Assembly: GCF_020497125.1 (NCBI RefSeq)
Contig: NC_059082.1
Coordinates: 27,736,965-27,800,964 of the forward strand
DNA: 64,000 nucleotides
Reading direction: 5' to 3'
From: Mauremys mutica
Lineage: Eukaryota; Chordata; Testudines; Geoemydidae
Part shown: positions 58,291-64,000 of the stretch, in pieces
How positions within the stretch are numbered: position 1 is the first letter of the stretch
How the letters are laid out: each line of letters starts with the position of its first letter
Translations under genes and position numbers: made by a program
The notes under the pieces: generated by a model
Told to the model about the DNA's origin: nothing
Database searches by the model: none
What the model saw: the letters and a program-made list of their open reading frames with translations, nothing else

Positions 58291-60840
58291 ACAATTCCAG
58301 TTTCAGTCTTTACTGACCAGAAACTGATAATCTATGACTCTGCTCTTTGACATACTCTGGCGGGGGGTCAGGGATAACGAATGTGTCCAAAGCTTCTTTT
58401 AAAAAACTGATGGGGACTTTATGTCTTTAAAATTAAGAATTGGAAGCAGCGGTAAAAGCACAGTATACTCCATATTGTGCTTCTTAATGTGTTCAAATAC
58501 AAAATCAACGTGATAGGAAATGAAAGATAATAGCAGAATGTTTACAATCCCTTTGCCCATGGGCAAATCACTCAGGGAAACTATCCCAGATGGCTATTAT
58601 ATTTGTAAACAAATAGAGTACTGTTTTCCTATATCACTAGAGGTTAATTCCATTATCCGGTTAAAGTTATCTGTATGACTCACAAAAGTATAGCTCATGG
58701 ATTGCTTAATCTTCCTGGTTGAAGAGAACATCTGTTAACTTGGATAATAATCTGATTGGGAAATGAATGTGGAAAAAGAAAGCCTGCACTGTACTTAAAT
58801 AAGGAAATTGTGCTGCCCAAAACATAGTTATGAACAGAAATTGACTAGCAAAAAGACTTCAAAATAAAATTTTTGAGGTAAAAAGGACAAATGTAGACAG
58901 GTATTTTGAGGCAAATAATGCATAAACAAGAGTGACAATGTTCATGATGGTTTATCTTTAGAACTGTATATGTTCCACAGACTCCATAAATGATACTACT
59001 TTTAAGTATACACCTGAATTTCTCAACCTGGATGGCTGTATTTAATTAATAAAAAAAATCTACAAATTCATATATACAGACTACAGTATAAATGTGGCAT
59101 ATTGCAAGGAGGAGATGATATGAGCTGGTGAGAAAAACGGACATCTATAACTAGCATCTTTTGGAAATTCTTCAAAAATATTCAAAGTTATTCCATTACA
59201 ATTTCATCAGCTGAGAAATCAGATTTTTAATACATCTTCCATTAATACCTCATCTCAGGTTTCATGAATACCTTGCTAGGTTTTATAAATAGCCATTTCC
59301 TTTAGAGGGGTATTCAGTGAAGGATTTACTGTTTTAAAACCCTTTCTCTCTCTCATCCCCTTAAGTGCTCCATTATTTGTCTTGTGTTTCCAGTTTTTTC
59401 TGTATCACTGCAGTGCCTGTAATTAAAGGTCTGTCAGCTTTTCCATAATAAACCCCTATTTTCAATGCCATCTCAAAGCAGTAATGCAATGTGATTTTTA
59501 TTCATCAGTATTGCAATTTGTTGTATAAAGTGACAGAGTTTAGCAGATTCATTCATTCAGAACAAAGAATTTTTTATTTTCTTTGTAAAAAACTAGCTAG
59601 TCCCGTTGAGATGAAGGTAATCAAATATCCATCTATTCTTAAGCATCAGATCAGTGGCACTTGTTTTGGTGCATGCAAAAACTCATCCCTTTTGATGGCT
59701 AGGAAATAATTTTCAAACACACACACAGCAAAAGTAATTTTTAAAGGAGTAGTAATACATATAAACAAACATTCTCATTGACTGTTTTATTTTCAGAGAA
59801 GAAGGAATGTGTAGGAAGACAGACAGCTAAAGTAATCAGTGGTTCTGCTTAGCATTCCTTCCATCACATCTTTTGTTACTGTTTTCTTTCTCCCAAAGAA
59901 GGCTTCTGATTCACGGCCTGATCCAAAGCCCATTAATGGAAAGATTCCCATTGACTCACTCCAGTAGACTTTGGCTTTCAGAGAGAATCCCAGCAATGTT
60001 TATAGCATAGTAATGAAACACTGTCTCTTTTCTGCCTCCCCTCCCGCCATCTAGTTGTAAAATTTATTATTAGTTCAATATCCTTGAGCAAATGCATCAA
60101 AAAAGTACGAGGAAACTGTCTGAGGAGCTCCTGTGATATGAAGACAACAGATTCATTTTAGATAGAAATAGATGGGAAGCAAATAAGATAAGATGCAATA
60201 TATTGTCCTTAGAGTTACAATATTGAACAGCCTTCTGTGCTAGTGCCATGTCTCCCCCTCAATTCACATTAGTTTTATTATTGCCTTGAGACTAATAATT
60301 ATACCACTGCCATCAGTTAAAAGAGTTAGCCACATAAAAGTATGTGACACAACTGTAAAAGTGTCTGATTTATTAGTTTAGCAGCATGAAAGTCAAAAGA
60401 GCATATGAGACTATGATGAATCCTTTGCTTTATTTCTTTTAGTGTCGGCAGCTGAGCTGCTTACCCTATCCTATCCTCTACTTTGTAAACTACAAACACA
60501 TGAGTTTTATTTCATTGTTTTAGGAGTCCTGAGTTTGTAAATTCTCAGTAGATGGTGAAACAGATTGTTCAGCTTTAGAAAGATTTGTGAATACCAGATA
60601 TGCAGGAGGGCTGGATCCTCAAATGCTGTAAACTGGCATAGTTCCATCCAACTCAATAGAGCCAGGCTGATCAACACCAGCTCTGGTTCTGCCTCTTAAT
60701 AGCCAACCTCCCAGTTCTCTCCTTGACCACTACCAAGTTACCAGCACACAAACTGCAATCAAAATTATTGGCCAAATTTTGGCCTCTGATAAGACAGCAG
60801 AGCTCCCCTTGTAATCTTGGTCTTTGACTCCCGAGTACTC
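58291..60840. other. No recognised gene
   Basis: AT-rich sequence. Short palindromic remnants are at about 59915-59985 ('ggcctgatccaaagcccatt' with 'attcccattgactcac') and 60610-60690 ('ctggatcctcaaatgctgta'). Confidence 0.4.
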
Positions 60841-60968
60841 ACACGGGTGCTGGAACAATTTGTATAGCCCGGGTGCTGAGAGCCATTGAACTAAACTGTA
60901 AACCCTGTTTAGAATGGAATCCAAATCAAGCCAGGGAGTGCAGCAGCACCCCTCATTCCAGCACCTAC
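60841..60968. mobile_element. hAT-like MITE (GGTGCTGGAA ends)
   Basis: The left end contains GGGTGCTGGAACAA and the right, reversed, TAGGTGCTGGAA. The flanking octamers GAGTACTC (60833-60840) and GAGTCCTC (60969-60976) agree at 7 of 8 bases, a good hAT-type target duplication. It is 128 bp. The overlapping short frames at 60873-61224 are accidental. Confidence 0.75.
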
Positions 60969-61539
60969 GAGTCCTCATTTGTGGAAGTACATCCAGTGCC
61001 CTATGCTGTTCCCCATTACAAAATCCAAAAAGAAGAAAAGTTGCAGGAATTGTGGCAGGAAGTGGAAACCATGTTGCATGCTCCATGCCTTCCTCAAAAC
61101 TCTTTCCACTTTGGGCCTACTTTGCACCTTCATATTGTGTGGGTTTCACAGGGCAGGGGATACTCTAGTTACAGGCATACTAGCTGCTAACGGTGGCAAA
61201 TTCTGCCTAGGGCATCAGGGCTGAATCTGAATGAGTGGCACTGAGGCCTGGCACTTTGCTCCCCTACTTCTACAATAACTACTGAGCTAACAGAAGGCTT
61301 CCCATGCCCCTCCTGAAAGTCTAATATGCACCCCCGGGTCTAGAACCTTTAATGGTTGGTGTGGGGGGAGGGGACAGCACACTGAAATTTTTCCTAGGGT
61401 GGCAGATTATCTTGAGCAGCCTCTGTCAAGGGGACAGAGCTGCCAAGAACCTGCATTCCATGGCATGCTCACTTTAAGGGCCCACAGATTTGCAGTGGAA
61501 ATCTACACAAAGCTAATGCTGCTTCAAGGAGAACTAACT
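60969..61539. other. No recognised feature
   Basis: Moderately GC-rich sequence without recognisable ends or coding blocks. Confidence 0.4.
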
Positions 61540-61948
61540 TTAGCTGAGATGGGCTGATAGGGAAATTTTCTGATATCTTTTTCCAACAGAAAATGCTGAT
61601 TTGCTAAAACCAAAACTGTTTGCAAGGAAAGGCCAGGTTTGATGAATCTCCTAATTCGAACAAGAAGTTGAAAAATGTTTTGAAATTGTACAGAAGACCC
61701 GCTATGACATTTTCAAACTGAAAAGTTTCATTATTTAGTTCAAAAGATGTTTTGTTTTGAAATTTTAGTTAATTTATACTAAAAGGTTTAAAAAAAAAAA
61801 GATGGAAATGTAAGCAAAACATTTTGACTGACCCAATCAAAAAAAACGCACATGATCAGTTAGTGAAGATTTTGACTTTATGTTCTGATTTGGGATGAGA
61901 ATTTTTTTTCATATGGGATGGGAAAGTCATTCCCTGATCAGCTCTATT
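61540..61948. mobile_element. Foldback MITE (AGCTG ends), copy 4
   Basis: It starts near 'agctgagatgggctgatagg' and ends 'ccctgatcagctctatt', so the ends are inverted AGCTGA/TCAGCT. The body carries 'caacagaaaatgctgatttg', 'aaaccaaaactgtttgcaag' and 'tcaaactgaaaagtttcatt', in the style of 54049-54306. An A-run at 61788-61800 interrupts it. Confidence 0.6.
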
Positions 61949-62164
61949 ACAGAATCCTTCAATGGCTTCTAAGGTACCACAATACAGGATGGGCATTCAA
62001 TGGCAGCCCAACTCTTGCCATGACTGTGCTGCTAGTGGCTGTGCGGCCGTATTCATTCCCTCTATGTCACAACCCTGAGATGTGCAGGAAGGCCCTCGGC
62101 TCTGTGCTGTTTGGTCCCTTTGAGAACCCAATAAAACCCGTGCTCCTCATGATAGGGAACTTTG

Positions 62165-62800
62165 AGGGTCAAAGTGGGTGAGGGAATATCTTTTACTGGA
62201 CCAATTGCTGTTGGTGAGAGACGCATGCTTTTGAACTTACACAAAGCTCTTCTTCAGGTCTATGTATTCAGAAGGTACATCTTCATAGCAATTAAACACC
62301 AGTGACTGGCCCAGATCAGCTGACTTGGCCTCAGGGGCTCGGGTCACGTAGCTGTAAAACTACTGTAGAGACATTAAGGCTTGGGCTGAAGTTCAGGCTT
62401 TGGGACCCCACGAGGGGGATGGTGCCAGAACCTGAGCCCAAATATCTACACAGTAATTTTTAGCCCCAGGATCCCAAGTCAGCCGATCTGGGCCAACCAT
62501 GGGCTGGGCTGCGGGTCATTTATTCCAATGCAGATATACGCAGTGCATCACCGTTAAATACAAGGTGGAAGAGATGGTTTAGCGAGCATAAGTAGTTAAC
62601 ACGTATCACAAGGGACCATTGAAGGTGAAGTGGCCCATTAACATCTCTCTAGTCATATGGGGGGGGGGAAGGAGAGGGAAAGAGAGGTTGGGGGGGTTAA
62701 GTGGGTTATAGAATGTTGTAATAAGACATAAATCCGGTGTCACTATTCAAGCCACAATTTTTAGTGTAAGCAGAGTCAGGATGAGATCTACCCTGACCTC
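62165..62800 (+). repeat. Interspersed repeat family, split copy
   Basis: The left part (62165-62273) has 'atcttttactggaccaattg' and 'agctcttcttcaggtctatg', as at 14752. The right part (62541-62800) has 'taaatacaaggtggaagaga', 'agtagttaacacgta', 'tgaagtggcccattaacatc' and 'gttgtaataagacataaatc'. I recall these as contiguous in the repeat family. The 267 bases between are a palindromic MITE. A G-run lies at 62660-62668. Confidence 0.65.
62274..62540. mobile_element. Palindromic MITE inside a split repeat
   Basis: The left end reads GGTACATCTTCATAGCAATT, and the right, reversed, CGTATATCTGCATTGGAATA. Inside are mirror-image GC-rich arms: 'cccagatcagctgacttgg', 'gctcgggtcacgtagctgt' on the left, and 'ccaagtcagccgatctggg', 'cagaacctgagcccaaata' on the right. 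It is the same family as the half copy at 33875-34015. Confidence 0.7.
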
Positions 62801-63160
62801 TGGTGGTAGATTATGGGGAGTGCAGAAAGAAGTTTCAAGTATTTGCATTAGCAATTCAGTTATTTGCATTGGCACACCCACCCCCACTTAGCATACCGCA
62901 CAGCAGCCTGGGATGGTTATTTTCACAGCTGTGGGAGCCCCAATTTCGTTGTTATTGGGGCAGGAGCAATAAAATGTTGTCACCCCGATTAAGTAAATGA
63001 GGAACTACAAAACTGTCTTATGATAGAGGGTTTCATTATCAATTAAAGAGCACTTGCTAAACAAGGGACATGGGTTCCAAAACCCAGTCAAGGGAGAGAG
63101 GCTGGGGACAGATATCTGTACTTGGTGGTATAGGCTTCTTGTGTGAGCCAGAAGCACCAG
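62801..63160. other. No recognised feature
   Basis: Moderate GC sequence before the terminal LTR. The 65-codon frame at 62803-63000 has no known domain. Confidence 0.4.
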
Positions 63161-63164
63161 TTCC

Positions 63165-64000
63165 ACCTATGCCTCTCTCCACTGTGGAATGTCAGAGTTA
63201 ATTTTTGATTCCCTTAAGAATCTAGATGCACGTTACTGAGCTGAATTCACTGGTACTGGGGCTCCCCTACTATGAGCTGTAATCACTAAGAGCTGAAATC
63301 ACTGAAGAGCTGGACTTGCTGAGCTGAAAGCACTGTGCTAATGAGTGGGGGAGCCTGAAGCAATACTGGCAGAGCGGAGTGGAGCAGTTTGTGCAGCCAC
63401 TGGGTGAGTGGAGCTGAGCAGCTCGTGAGGACGGCTGGAGCGGATCACAGGACAGCTGGTGGACCATAGCAGCTGGCAGAGTGGAGCAGCCGGCAGAGTG
63501 GAGCAGCCCACAGAGCAAGCGGAGCTGAGCTGTTTGCGGGGACGACTAGTGGAAGCAGAACCCCACGAAGAGGCAGGGCAGGTGGCCCCGAACCACGTAA
63601 GGTGCCCCTTTCTACCTAGGCTGGGGAGGGGGACCTCTGCAAAGAGACTCTTGAACTCTGGGGCTGCACTGACCCAGGACAGAGACTTTTGAATTGTGGG
63701 ACTTTTGGGACTGTGGGTGATTTGGGGGGTTGCTGGACTCAAGGGCCCAGAGAGAAGGACACGGCCCAATTTGCTGGGGTGGGTCTTTGCTCACGGTTTG
63801 ACCTATGAACTCTAGTTGAGGTATTTTCCAAATTTAATGCTTGTTGTTTATCTTATGTGATTAAACCTTTTCTGCTACACCAAGAGTCTGTGCTTGCGAG
63901 AGGGGAAGTATTGCCTCCTTGAGACGCCCAGGGGTGTGTGTAAGATTTTCCCAGGTCACTGGGTGGGGGCTCGAGCTGGTTTGCATTACGTGGTGGGGAA
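63165..64000 (+). mobile_element. LTR of a retroelement, cut by the window end
   Basis: A GC-rich block with a purine-rich, repeat-like part: units such as 'gcagagtggagcagcc' recur at 63476-63520. A poly(A) signal-like ATTAAA follows near 63861, then 'gagtctgtgcttgcgagagg' (an R/U5-like part) and 'cactgggtgggggctcgag'. I recognise it from memory as a turtle LTR type. The left end is uncertain and the right end lies outside the window. Open frames on the minus strand (143 codons at 63769-63338) are low-complexity shadows. Confidence 0.5.
63460..63535 (+). repeat. Minisatellite-like repeats in an LTR
   Basis: The phrase 'ggcagagtggagcagcc' is repeated in tandem, followed by a 'cacagagcaagcggagctga' variant. 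Confidence 0.65.

Noticed and set aside
63338..63769. 143-codon minus-strand frame
   Set aside because: It is antisense to LTR sequence with tandem units, so the long frame is a composition effect.

Overview
The window looks like repeat-rich, gene-poor nuclear DNA from a sauropsid, most likely a turtle. I infer this from the repeat mix, recognised from memory rather than by search: many CR1 LINE pieces with 8-bp 3' tails, MIR-type tRNA-derived SINEs with an L2-like tail, ERV-type LTRs, a Ty3/gypsy remnant, hAT transposase relics and many short inverted-repeat DNA transposons (MITEs). There is no bacterial gene organisation. Most short open frames are chance frames or lie inside mobile elements, and no complete host gene is visible. 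One small block (23016-23122, minus strand) has the form of a spliced exon and is the only candidate host coding sequence I would defend.

Layout. 1-10 kb: an inverted SINE-like chimera (657-1045), a TA-flanked MITE (1832-1951), a CpG-rich MITE with two internal hairpins (3971-4274), a 1.14-kb solo LTR (4427-5570), an RTE-like LINE relic, a second LTR type (6816-~7975), a minus-strand Ty3/gypsy fragment (~8000-8835) and a second copy of the TA-flanked MITE. 10-19 kb: CR1 tails, MIR SINEs (one split by a foldback element), a hAT-like MITE and a 1-kb CR1. 19-29 kb: mostly AT-rich, apparently single-copy sequence, holding the candidate exon. 29-35 kb: foldback MITEs, a nested hairpin MITE (32856-33313) and a hAT transposase relic with an internal inversion (34293-35338). 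36-49 kb: an LTR-like block, a small MITE, CR1 pieces in both orientations (one lacking exactly its RT active-site segment), a second hAT transposase relic (43794-44131) and a nearly full-length CR1 (45241-~48640). 49-64 kb: MIR copies, foldback elements, a solo LTR with perfect 5-bp target duplications inserted in an older repeat (56693-57825), a split repeat near 62.2-62.8 kb, and an LTR cut by the window end.

None of the elements appears able to move today: reverse transcriptases and transposases are broken by stops, frameshifts, deletion or inversion. Nested insertions give a relative chronology. The general picture is an intron or intergenic desert built up by successive waves of retroelements and DNA transposons.
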